A stretch of DNA of 5,347 nt, taken from contig JASHVY010000049.1 in the NCBI GenBank assembly GCA_030044345.1, positions 1 to 5,347 of the forward strand, written 5' to 3'. The stretch is from Acetobacteraceae bacterium (GTDB lineage Bacteria; Pseudomonadota; Alphaproteobacteria; Acetobacterales; Acetobacteraceae). The notes beneath the pieces were generated by a model, which saw nothing but the letters and a program-made list of their open reading frames with translations, had not been told where the DNA came from and did no database searches. Below are positions 1-4,868 of the stretch, piece after piece (position 1 is the stretch's first letter; the number at the start of each line of letters is the position of its first letter). Both the position numbers and the translations under genes were made by a program.

Positions 1-723
1 TCGCCGAATATCTTTTTTGCCGACGTCATGGATGCCGACGACGCGTTCCTCGACAAAGCGCTGGAGGGCTTCGCCCTGTTCGCCTTCAACAAGGGCGAGG
101 TCTGCACCTGCCCGTCGCGGGCGCTGGTCCAGGAGTCGATCTTCGATCGGTTCGTCGAAAAGGCCGTCGCCAGGGTCGGCAAAATCAAGCTCGGCGACCC
201 GCTCGATCCCAGCACAATGATGGGGGCTCAGGCGTCGCATGGCCAGCTCGAGAAGATTCTGAACTACATCGATGTCGGCAAGCAGGAAGGCGCACGCTGT
301 GCGATCGGTGGCGAGCAGGCGCATCTTGGGGATGAGCTGAAGAACGGATTTTACGTCAAGCCGACCGTCTTCGTCGGCCATAACAAGATGCGCATCTTCC
401 AGGAGGAGATTTTTGGCCCGGTGCTGTCGGTGACGAGCTTCAAGACGCTCGAGGACGCGATCGCCATCGGCAATGACACGCTCTATGGACTTGGCGCCGG
501 TGTCTGGTCCCGCAATGGAACAACAGCCTATCGTGTCGGCCGCGAGATCCAGGCCGGCCGGGTCTGGACCAATTGCTATCATATGTATCCGGCGCATGCC
601 GCGTTCGGTGGATATAAGCAATCGGGCTTCGGGCGAGAAACCCACAAGATGATCATGGACCATTATCAGCAGACGAAAAATCTGCTGGTGAGCTACAGCT
701 CGAAGGCCATGGGCTTCTTCTAG
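1..723 (+). CDS. exaC: NAD-dependent acetaldehyde dehydrogenase, ExaC/AldB type, C-terminal part (5' end outside window)
   Basis: Family role: oxidises acetaldehyde and other short aldehydes to the acid with NAD+ in the cytoplasm, the second step of ethanol oxidation. The reading frame is open from base 1, so the gene is cut by the window edge. About 240 residues remain of a family length near 500. Visible here are SPNIFFADV near the fragment start, the catalytic cysteine in NKGEVCTCPSR (fragment residue 35, with a second Cys at 37 that is typical of the ExaC/AldB subgroup), the EEIFGPVLSV motif that contributes to cofactor binding, and the C-terminal segment NCYHMYPAHAAFGGYKQSG. The ending YQQTKNLLVSYS is also characteristic of this subgroup. 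The N-terminal Rossmann part lies upstream, as does the promoter. A DUF779 gene follows after 148 bp, the usual partner of this enzyme. Family assignment is firm; the exact substrate is inferred from the family. Confidence 0.93.
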   Translation, partial: SPNIFFADVMDADDAFLDKALEGFALFAFNKGEVCTCPSRALVQESIFDRFVEKAVARVGKIKLGDPLDPSTMMGAQASHGQLEKILNYIDVGKQEGARCAIGGEQAHLGDELKNGFYVKPTVFVGHNKMRIFQEEIFGPVLSVTSFKTLEDAIAIGNDTLYGLGAGVWSRNGTTAYRVGREIQAGRVWTNCYHMYPAHAAFGGYKQSGFGRETHKMIMDHYQQTKNLLVSYSSKAMGFF

Positions 724-791
724 ATCAATATGGCTTCTGGTGGATCGCTTCGCGATCCGCCAAAGCGCAAGGGGAAGCCATGAAATTGATC
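723..791. repeat. Long imperfect palindrome between exaC and the DUF779 gene (family 2, copy 1)
   Basis: Three nested stems are read directly. GATCAAT (723-729) pairs with ATTGATC (785-791). ATGGCTTC (730-737) pairs with GAAGCCAT (774-781). TGGTGGATCGC (738-748) pairs with GCGATCCGCCA (752-762) around a TTC loop, with one G-T pair. The right side carries an 11-nt bulge (763-773) and a 3-nt bulge (782-784). It begins at the last base of the exaC stop codon. A second copy with an enlarged loop lies at 3835-3920, which marks it as a dispersed repeat rather than a unique hairpin. In the transcript it could protect the exaC 3' end or lower expression of the next gene; that role is inference. Confidence 0.8.
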
Positions 792-819
792 GAGAAAATG
801 AAGCCTTCCAGAGAAGATG

Positions 820-848
820 CCGGGCGGCAGGATTGGCCGCCCGGTTTT
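820..848 (+). terminator. Terminator-like stem-loop just before the DUF779 gene
   Basis: CCGGGCGG (820-827) and CCGCCCGG (837-844) are exact reverse complements around a 9-nt loop, and TTTT follows at 845-848. This has the form of an intrinsic terminator, though the T run is short. It lies only 6 bases before the AGGAGG of the DUF779 gene, so it may partly terminate exaC transcripts or act as an attenuator between the two genes. The structure is seen; the function is inferred. Confidence 0.5.
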
Positions 849-854
849 CCTGCC

Positions 855-860
855 AGGAGG
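855..860 (+). promoter_or_regulatory. Ribosome binding site that decides the DUF779 start
   Basis: A full AGGAGG lies 11 bases before the ATG at 872. The same frame stays open upstream to an ATG-less region near 740, but that stretch is repeat and stem-loop DNA and lacks family similarity, so 872 is preferred. Confidence 0.8.
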
Positions 861-871
861 CGGAGAAAAAT

Positions 872-1261
872 ATGCCGCCCCGCGTCGTCGTCACGCCGGC
901 CGCCGCTTCGCTGATCCGCGAACTCAAGGCCCGGCACGGACCCTTGATCTTTCACCAATCCGGTGGCTGCTGCGAAGGTACTGCGCCGATGTGCTTCCGG
1001 CGGCGGGATTTTCATGTCGGCGCGCGCGATGTTCTGCTCGGCGTGATCGAGGATTGCCCGTTCTATGTGGGCGGTGCGGAATATAAATATTGGGCCTATT
1101 TTCAGCTTACCATCGACGTGACGACGGGCGGGGGCGACAGTTTCTCGATCGAGGCGGCGGAGGGTGTTCGTTTCGTGACACGCTCGCGGATGTTCACCGA
1201 TGCGGAAGCGAAGGCGCTGGACGAAGCCGGCCCGCCACCGCATGGGCCGGAGGCATTCTAG
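872..1261 (+). CDS. DUF779 family protein, aldehyde dehydrogenase-associated
   Basis: The product is 129 residues, close to the usual length of DUF779 proteins. The biochemical role of the family is not established; it is repeatedly found beside ExaC/AldB-type acetaldehyde dehydrogenases, as here, so a supporting role in that enzyme's assembly or activity is a reasonable inference. The signature is FHQSGGCCEG at residues 27-36, with paired cysteines C33-C34, further cysteines C41 and C62, and H28. These could bind a metal or react with aldehyde, but nothing in the sequence proves it. Later conserved-looking segments are DVLLGVIEDCPFYVGG (residues 53-68), the aromatic YKYWAYFQLTIDV, and FVTRSRMFT near the end. 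There is no signal peptide or membrane segment, so it is probably cytoplasmic. The start is fixed by AGGAGG at 855-860. The TAG stop is contained in the TCTAGAGCG left border of a repeat element. Confidence 0.9.
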   Translation: MPPRVVVTPAAASLIRELKARHGPLIFHQSGGCCEGTAPMCFRRRDFHVGARDVLLGVIEDCPFYVGGAEYKYWAYFQLTIDVTTGGGDSFSIEAAEGVRFVTRSRMFTDAEAKALDEAGPPPHGPEAF

Positions 1262-1301
1262 AGCGTGATGACTTTAGGTCATCACGCTCTCGTTTTGTTT
1301 T
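1260..1301 (+). terminator. Hairpin with T-rich tail at the DUF779 stop codon
   Basis: AGAGCGTGATGAC (1260-1272) pairs perfectly with GTCATCACGCTCT (1278-1290), a 13-bp stem with a 5-nt loop, TTTAG. It is followed by CG and the T-rich TTTTGTTTT. The form fits an intrinsic terminator for the exaC-DUF779 unit. It is also the leftmost module of the repeat cluster, so the host may simply be using a repeat as its terminator. The stop codon TAG (1259-1261) overlaps the stem. Confidence 0.6.
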
Positions 1302-1350
1302 CTCGCGTGATTCAGACCTCCGGTGATCCCACCTCCGGTCATCACGCTCT
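1297..1350 (+). repeat. 54-bp repeat unit, copy 1
   Basis: The unit begins GTTTTCTCGCGTGATTCAG and ends GGTCATCACGCTCT. Inside it, ACCTCCGGT occurs twice, 15 bases apart, and GCGTGAT near the left pairs with ATCACGC near the right end, so the whole unit can fold back on itself. Five further copies lie at 1400, 4694, 5151, 5205 and 5259. It directly follows the 1260-1290 hairpin. Confidence 0.9.
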
Positions 1351-1353
1351 CGC

Positions 1354-1388
1354 GCGGGATGGGATCGCTCACGCTCACCCCATCCCGC
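1354..1388. repeat. GGGA-type hairpin module, copy 1
   Basis: GCGGGATGGG (1354-1363) pairs exactly with CCCATCCCGC (1379-1388) around a 15-nt loop made of two similar halves (ATCGCTCACGCTCAC). Related hairpins lie at 4647-4685 and 5100-5142. Each is followed by a short linker and a 54-bp unit, so hairpin plus unit appears to be one composite element. Confidence 0.85.
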
Positions 1389-1399
1389 TCTCGGTTATT

Positions 1400-1453
1400 G
1401 TTTTCTCGCGTGATTCAGGCCTCCGGTGATCCCACCTCCGGTCATCACGCTCG
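1400..1453 (+). repeat. 54-bp repeat unit, copy 2
   Basis: It differs from copy 1 at two positions only: A to G at 1419 and the last base at 1453. It follows the hairpin 1354-1388 after a T-rich linker and ends 13 bases before the FNR/FixK-type box. Confidence 0.9.
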
Positions 1454-1466
1454 GGCCGCCGGCCTC

Positions 1467-1480
1467 TTGATCCTGATCAA
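1467..1480. promoter_or_regulatory. Perfect FNR/FixK-type box upstream of the alcohol dehydrogenase
   Basis: The 14 bases TTGATCCTGATCAA match the TTGAT-N4-ATCAA consensus of the FNR/FixK/Anr group with no mismatch, and one further base pair (C1466 with G1481) extends the symmetry. The centre is about 79 bases before the ATG at 1553. If it acts as a class II site centred at -41.5, transcription would start near 1515 and a weak -10 would fall at 1503-1508 (TTTTCT). Proteins of this group sense oxygen directly or are driven by an oxygen-sensing cascade, so induction at low oxygen is the likely reading. The match is seen; the regulator and direction of control are inferred. Confidence 0.72.
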
Positions 1481-1552
1481 GGCGCCCGGCGCATCCGGCT
1501 GGTTTTCTCCGGCCTTCCGTTTGTTCCCGCTGCAAAGGAATCGGAGGATCTC

Positions 1553-2590
1553 ATGAAAGCGCTCGTCTATCGCGGACCCGGTCTCAAGGCGCTCGAGGAC
1601 CGGCCCAAGCCGGAGATCCGGGCTGCCGGAGACGCAATCGTCAAAATGACGCGGACGACGATCTGCGGCACCGATCTCCATATCCTGAAAGGGGATGTCC
1701 CGACCTGCGCGCCCGGTCGCATCCTCGGCCATGAAGGGGTCGGCGTCGTCGATTCGGTGGGGCCGGGGGTCACCGCCTTCAAGGCCGGGGATCATGTGCT
1801 GATCTCCTGCATCTCCGCCTGCGGGAAGTGCGATTATTGCCGCCGGGGCATGTATTCGCATTGCACCACGGGCGGCTGGATCCTGGGCAATGAGATCGAC
1901 GGGACCCAGGCCGAATATGTCCGCATCCCGCACGCCGATACCAGCCTCTACCCGATCCCCGAAGGGGCCGATGAAGAGGCGCTGGTCATGCTGAGCGATA
2001 TCCTGCCGACCGGCTTCGAATGCGGGGTGCTGAACGGCAAGGTGGCGCCCGGATCGACGGTGGCGATCGTCGGCGCCGGGCCGATCGGCCTTGCCGCCCT
2101 GCTGACCGCGCAATTCTACTCCCCCGCCGAGATCATCATGATCGATCTCGACGCAAATCGCCTCGATATTGCAACCAAGTTCGGCGCCACCCGGACGATC
2201 AACAGCAGCGACGGCAAGGTCGCCGAAAAGGTCAAGGCGCTGACGGGAGGCCGTGGCGTCGATACCGCGATCGAGGCGGTCGGCATCCCGGCCACCTTCC
2301 TGCTGTGCGAGGATCTGGTGGCGCCAGGCGGCATCATCGCCAATATCGGCGTGCATGGCAGCAAGGTCGATCTGCATCTGGAGAAATTATGGTCGCAGAA
2401 TATCGCGATCACCACGCGGCTGGTCGATACGGTGACAACGCCCATGCTTCTGAAAACGGTGCAGGCGAAGAAGATCGATCCGGCCCGGCTGATCACGCAC
2501 CGGTTCACGCTCGCGCATATTCTCGATGCCTATGAGACCTTCGGCCATGCCGCCGATACGCGGGCGCTCAAGGTGATCATCGCGGCCTGA
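1553..2590 (+). CDS. Zinc-dependent medium-chain alcohol dehydrogenase, NAD(H)-type
   Basis: Family role: reversible oxidation of an alcohol to an aldehyde or ketone in the cytoplasm. The 345 residues fit the family. The catalytic-zinc ligands are C38 (TTICGTDLH), H60 (GHEGVG) and probably D149 (MLSDILPTG). A structural-zinc loop carries C90, C93, C96 and C104. The Rossmann motif GAGPIGL gives G174, G176 and G179, and D198 at the end of the second strand (IIMIDLD) favours NAD(H) over NADP(H). GGAGG at 1543-1547 lies 5 bases before the ATG. The perfect FNR/FixK-type box upstream suggests control by oxygen. The exaC-DUF779 pair lies upstream as a separate unit, so ethanol to acetaldehyde to acetate is a plausible joint pathway, or ethanol production to spend NADH when oxygen is short. 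The HAD phosphatase starts 65 bp downstream and may be co-transcribed. Substrate (ethanol, 2-propanol or another small alcohol) cannot be fixed from sequence alone. Confidence 0.93.
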   Translation: MKALVYRGPGLKALEDRPKPEIRAAGDAIVKMTRTTICGTDLHILKGDVPTCAPGRILGHEGVGVVDSVGPGVTAFKAGDHVLISCISACGKCDYCRRGMYSHCTTGGWILGNEIDGTQAEYVRIPHADTSLYPIPEGADEEALVMLSDILPTGFECGVLNGKVAPGSTVAIVGAGPIGLAALLTAQFYSPAEIIMIDLDANRLDIATKFGATRTINSSDGKVAEKVKALTGGRGVDTAIEAVGIPATFLLCEDLVAPGGIIANIGVHGSKVDLHLEKLWSQNIAITTRLVDTVTTPMLLKTVQAKKIDPARLITHRFTLAHILDAYETFGHAADTRALKVIIAA

Positions 2591-2655
2591 CAGGCTTCGC
2601 GCTGCGATGAACCGCGTATGGCGCCACACGCGCAGGTCGGGTAGATTTTTCTCCC

Positions 2656-3318
2656 ATGGGTCTGCCGAATCCGCTCGACGCCGTCATCCTCGATATGGAC
2701 GGCACGCTGCACGATACCGAGGGCATTTACCATGAGGCGCTCCGGCGGGCGGTCACCGCGGTGGGATTTTCGGTCACCGACAGCTTCGTCCATTCCCTGA
2801 TCGGGATTCCCGGCAAGGAGACGGACGAGATGCTGCAAATGCATCTCGGGCCAGGCTTCCCCTTTGATGCCTATGACCGGCTCTACGGCAAATATTGCGA
2901 AACGCTGCTGGCCGAAGGGGTCAGGCTCAAGCCGGGGGTCACGGAACTGCTCGATTTTCTCGAGATGCGCGCGCTTCCGGTGGCGATCGCGACCTCGGCG
3001 AGCCGCCGCGCGGCAACGCTGCACCTCATGCGTTCAGGGCTTGGGTCGAGGATCGCGAAGGTCGTCACGCGCGACGACGTTGCGCGGGGCAAGCCGCATC
3101 CGGATGTCTATCTCGAGGCGGCGCGCCGCGTCGGGGCCGCGCCGGAACGGTGCCTGGCGGTGGAGGATTCCTTCACCGGCATCCGGGCCGCGCACGCGGC
3201 CGGAATGATGCCGGTGATGGTGCCCGATGTGCTGACCCCGACGCCGGAGATCCGCGCGCTCTGCGTGACGGTGGCGGCGGATCTCCATGCGGTGCGGGAA
3301 CTCATTGCCCGGCCTTGA
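2656..3318 (+). CDS. HAD superfamily hydrolase, beta-phosphoglucomutase-like/phosphatase subfamily
   Basis: Family role: a cytoplasmic phosphatase or phosphomutase working through a phospho-aspartate intermediate; the substrate is unknown. All four HAD motifs are present in 220 residues. Motif I DMDGTLHDT has nucleophile D13 and acid/base D15. Motif II is in IATSAS (T113/S114). Motif III is K146 in GKPHPD. Motif IV is VEDSFTG with E170 and D171. The region between motifs I and II (about residues 20-90) is a helical cap of the kind seen in beta-phosphoglucomutase and phosphoglycolate phosphatase relatives. The ATG at 2656 places motif I at residue 13, as usual. No strong Shine-Dalgarno is visible before it, which suggests weak initiation or dependence on the alcohol dehydrogenase transcript 65 bp upstream. 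No promoter is evident in that gap. A link to alcohol metabolism is not shown by the sequence. The gene converges on the DUF2852 gene with 18 bp between stops. Confidence 0.9.
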   Translation: MGLPNPLDAVILDMDGTLHDTEGIYHEALRRAVTAVGFSVTDSFVHSLIGIPGKETDEMLQMHLGPGFPFDAYDRLYGKYCETLLAEGVRLKPGVTELLDFLEMRALPVAIATSASRRAATLHLMRSGLGSRIAKVVTRDDVARGKPHPDVYLEAARRVGAAPERCLAVEDSFTGIRAAHAAGMMPVMVPDVLTPTPEIRALCVTVAADLHAVRELIARP

Positions 3319-3336
3319 CCCCGACTTCGAGCCCGC

Positions 3337-3759
3337 TCACGCAGCGGCCGGAGCTTCCGGCGGCGGCTCCGGGCGGTTGCGCCGTTCGGCCATGAAGCGG
3401 TCGAATTCCTCGCGGTCCTTGGCGCGGCGCAGGCGCTCGAGATAGTCGAGAAACTCGCGCTGCTCATCCTCGAGCCGCCGCAATGTCTCCGCGCGATACT
3501 CGTCGAAGGCCGTGTTGCCGCTCGGCGTGTGGCGCTGCCGGCGCCAGCCGCAGCCATTGCGCATCGAACCCTGGGGCCGCCCGTTCTGGGTGTTGTACCA
3601 GCGGCCGGGCGCGGCGCAATGAAAGCCGAGCAGGCGGCCGCTGAACCCGGCGAAGATGAGCATCGCGAGCCCGAGCGGCCAGGCGAGCCAAAAGCCGAGA
3701 ATGGTGAGCGCGATCCAGGCCGGCTTGCCGATCGCATCGATCTTTTCGAGGACGAACAT
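3337..3759 (-). CDS. DUF2852 family membrane-anchored protein
   Basis: The function of the family is unknown; it is found in alphaproteobacteria. The 140-residue product begins with a short amphipathic stretch, then a hydrophobic segment at about residues 14-38 (WIALTILGFWLAWPLGLAML) that forms one long or two short membrane passes. A Cys/Trp/Arg-rich middle follows (residues 47-76). The most family-like part is residues 81-127, starting GNTAFDEYRAETLRRLEDEQ and continuing as a highly charged helix rich in Glu, Arg and Leu, perhaps a coiled coil. The tail is Pro/Ala-rich. The cytoplasmic side probably carries the charged helix. The start at 3759 is supported by GGGAG 7 bases upstream; the same frame is open 24 codons further, but that extension crosses a palindrome and reads as non-protein. 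The nearest neighbours are the convergent HAD gene and a long non-coding region upstream. Confidence 0.85.
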   Translation of the reverse strand: MFVLEKIDAIGKPAWIALTILGFWLAWPLGLAMLIFAGFSGRLLGFHCAAPGRWYNTQNGRPQGSMRNGCGWRRQRHTPSGNTAFDEYRAETLRRLEDEQREFLDYLERLRRAKDREEFDRFMAERRNRPEPPPEAPAAA

Positions 3760-3766
3760 GCGCACT

Positions 3767-3771
3767 CTCCC
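3767..3771 (-). promoter_or_regulatory. Ribosome binding site that decides the DUF2852 start
   Basis: On the minus strand GGGAG lies 7 bases before the ATG at 3759, a near-ideal spacing. It supports this start over the upstream in-frame ATG at 3831. Confidence 0.65.
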
Positions 3772-3781
3772 GCGACAGGGT

Positions 3782-3806
3782 ATGTGAATGTTAAGCACAT
3801 TCACAT
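3782..3806. promoter_or_regulatory. Perfect 10+10 bp palindrome upstream of the DUF2852 gene (candidate operator)
   Basis: ATGTGAATGT (3782-3791) and ACATTCACAT (3797-3806) are exact reverse complements separated by 5 bases (TAAGC). It lies 22 to 47 bases before the DUF2852 start codon, where a repressor or activator of that gene would sit. It is AT-rich against a GC-rich background. It does not match CRP spacing (TGTGA-N6-TCACA), the FNR/FixK box, or the alphaproteobacterial LexA box. An RNA hairpin in the 5' leader is the alternative. Confidence 0.5.
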
Positions 3807-3834
3807 CGCGATTCAAGACCGAAAATGGCATTAA

Positions 3835-3920
3835 ATCGATATGGCTTCCGGTGGATCGCTTCGCGCCGGGGTCCTCGTCGCGGGGTGCCCCGATCCGCCA
3901 AAGCCCAAGGGGAAGCTCGA
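3835..3920. repeat. Long imperfect palindrome (family 2, copy 2, with enlarged loop)
   Basis: The left part, ATATGGCTTCCGGTGGATCG, matches the 723-791 element with one base change, and the right part (CGATCCGCCAAAGC, then AAGGGGAAGC) matches its right half. Between them is about 26 extra bases (around 3866-3891), themselves able to pair through CGGGG and CCCCG. Outer pairing GGCTTCC (3843-3849) with GGAAGCT (3911-3917) is kept with one wobble. It sits between the DUF2852 promoter and the GYD gene. Confidence 0.75.
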
Positions 3921-4196
3921 AGGGAAGTCACAGTACGGCGGATGCCGCCCGAATCGCCGCACGGAAGATTGCGCGGGATGGCGGCGGAGCCGCCTCCAGG
4001 CCCCCGGTCATGGAGCGGAAGATTGCCGATCAGAACGATCTGAAATGCGAGCCGAAACGAAGCGGGCGCAACCAGTGGAGCGCGCTCGATCGCTTGTTCC
4101 GATATCGCTATATTGGCGTGTGGATGCGCGCCACCCCGGCCGAAGGCGAATGGTCATCCCTGGGACTGATAGGCGCGCAGAAGAATCGTTCCATTC
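3921..4196. other. Non-coding stretch before the GYD gene
   Basis: No credible gene is seen. The overlapping open frames here are Arg-, Ser- and Gly-rich and look like GC-driven shadows. Small hairpins are present: GGCGG (3937-3941) with CCGCC (3945-3949), and GGCGGC (3980-3985) with GCCGCC (3989-3994). The 11-mer CGGAAGATTGC occurs twice, at 3962-3972 and 4016-4026. The more AT-rich piece at 4094-4114 (TTGTTC, then TATATT) may belong to a GYD promoter, but its spacing of 9 bases is too short for a standard sigma-70 pair. Confidence 0.5.
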
Positions 4197-4208
4197 GGAG
4201 GATACGCC

Positions 4209-4529
4209 ATGCCCAAGTTCCTGTTCGCTACCTCCTATACCCCAGAAGGCCTGAAGGGCTTGCAGAAGGACAAGGCGTCCGGGCGCGAAAAGGCCGCCGT
4301 GGCCTCCGTCGAAAGCCTCGGCGGAAAGCTGGAAGCGATCTACTTTGCTCTCGGTAGCGATGATGTGTTTGTGATCGCCGACCTTCCGGACGCGGTCGCC
4401 GCAGCGGCGCTGGGTCTCGCGGTTTCCGCGTCGGGTTTGATTCACACACGCACAACGGCGCTGCTGACCGTTGATGAGTGCGATCGGGCGATCGAAAAAA
4501 CTGTGAAATTCCGGGCGCCGGGACGATGA
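4209..4529 (+). CDS. GYD domain-containing protein
   Basis: A small (106 residues) single-domain protein of the GYD family, whose role is not established; the fold is of the dimeric alpha/beta-barrel kind often used for small-molecule binding. Supporting segments are the N-terminal strand PKFLFATSYTPEGLKGLQKD, the helix with GREKAAVASVESLGGKLE (residues 25-42), the strand and motif YFALGSDDVFVIADLPD (residues 45-61) and a second helix rich in Ala (62-72). The name-giving Gly-x-Tyr-Asp is here GSDD, with Asp in place of Tyr at residue 51. There is no signal peptide or membrane segment, so it is probably cytoplasmic. GGAGG at 4197-4201 lies 7 bases before the ATG and fixes the start. It appears to be a single-gene unit, with non-coding DNA on both sides. 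No intrinsic terminator is evident after the TGA. Confidence 0.88.
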   Translation: MPKFLFATSYTPEGLKGLQKDKASGREKAAVASVESLGGKLEAIYFALGSDDVFVIADLPDAVAAAALGLAVSASGLIHTRTTALLTVDECDRAIEKTVKFRAPGR

Positions 4530-4646
4530 GCCAGCGCCCCATGCGTGCATGCCGCCCAGGGGGATATTGCTCAATCTCTGTGCAAGATCAGGACTGTTCT
4601 TGACCCGTCCTCTGTCATCTCTCTCGCGTTCGTGCCAGATTTCCCG
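4530..4646. other. Intergenic region after the GYD gene, no gene seen
   Basis: No convincing open frame, terminator or RNA gene is seen before the repeat cluster that starts at 4647. A short inverted pair, GCGTGC next to GCATGC near 4543-4552, is too small to interpret. Confidence 0.4.
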
Positions 4647-4685
4647 GAGCGGGACGGGTTCGCTTCGGCTCCCATATCCCGCTCT
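4647..4685. repeat. GGGA-type hairpin module, copy 2
   Basis: GAGCGGGA (4647-4654) pairs with TCCCGCTC (4677-4684), and an inner GGG (4656-4658) faces CCC (4671-4673). It is the most diverged of the three copies and lacks the TCTAGAGCG left border seen at 1257 and 5100. A linker and a 54-bp unit follow, as in the other clusters. Confidence 0.8.
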
Positions 4686-4693
4686 CGCTATTC

Positions 4694-4747
4694 GTTTTCT
4701 CGCGTGATTCAGACCTCCGGTGATCCCCCCTTCGCTCATCCCGCTCT
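4694..4747 (+). repeat. 54-bp repeat unit, copy 3 (diverged right half)
   Basis: The first 34 bases match copy 1 exactly. The last 20 differ at four places, ending CTCATCCCGCTCT instead of GTCATCACGCTCT. The altered end now matches the GGGA-type hairpin arm next to it rather than the usual GTGATGAC arm. Confidence 0.85.
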
Positions 4748-4868
4748 CGCCTCTCGGGTGCCTTGATGCACCGGCGGCGGGGGAGAACGGGCAGAAGCTG
4801 ACGAAAGATGGACGGGAGGATCCTGCCGCACTTTCCTGGGATCAGGCCGAGAGGAGTGAGCCCCCACG

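Noticed and set aside
780..914. Short open frame starting MKLIEKMKPSRED inside the exaC-DUF779 gap, a possible leader peptide
   Set aside because: Its start lies in the right arm of a dispersed palindrome, it has only a poor, badly spaced ribosome site, and it becomes Arg/Pro-rich where it overlaps the DUF779 gene.
1445..2377. 310-residue open frame on the minus strand opposite the alcohol dehydrogenase
   Set aside because: It lies opposite a gene with complete zinc and Rossmann motifs, is rich in Asp, Arg, His and Gly as expected of an antisense GC-rich shadow, and has no recognisable domain.
3784..3804. CRP-type site TGTGA...TCACA before the DUF2852 gene
   Set aside because: The half-sites are 13 bases apart instead of 6, so it cannot be a standard CRP site.
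3841..4254. 137-residue open frame in the gap before the GYD gene
   Set aside because: It is translated from the palindromic repeat and GC-rich spacer, runs over the GYD start, and has an Arg/Ser/Gly composition without a domain.
4481..4500. CGATCGGGCGATCG hairpin near the end of the GYD gene as a terminator
   Set aside because: It lies inside the coding sequence and is followed by A residues, not T residues, on the coding strand.
4008..4739. 243-residue open frame on the minus strand opposite the GYD gene
   Set aside because: It crosses the GYD gene and the repeat cluster, has low-complexity Arg/Gly/Ser composition, and its first residues are translated repeat.
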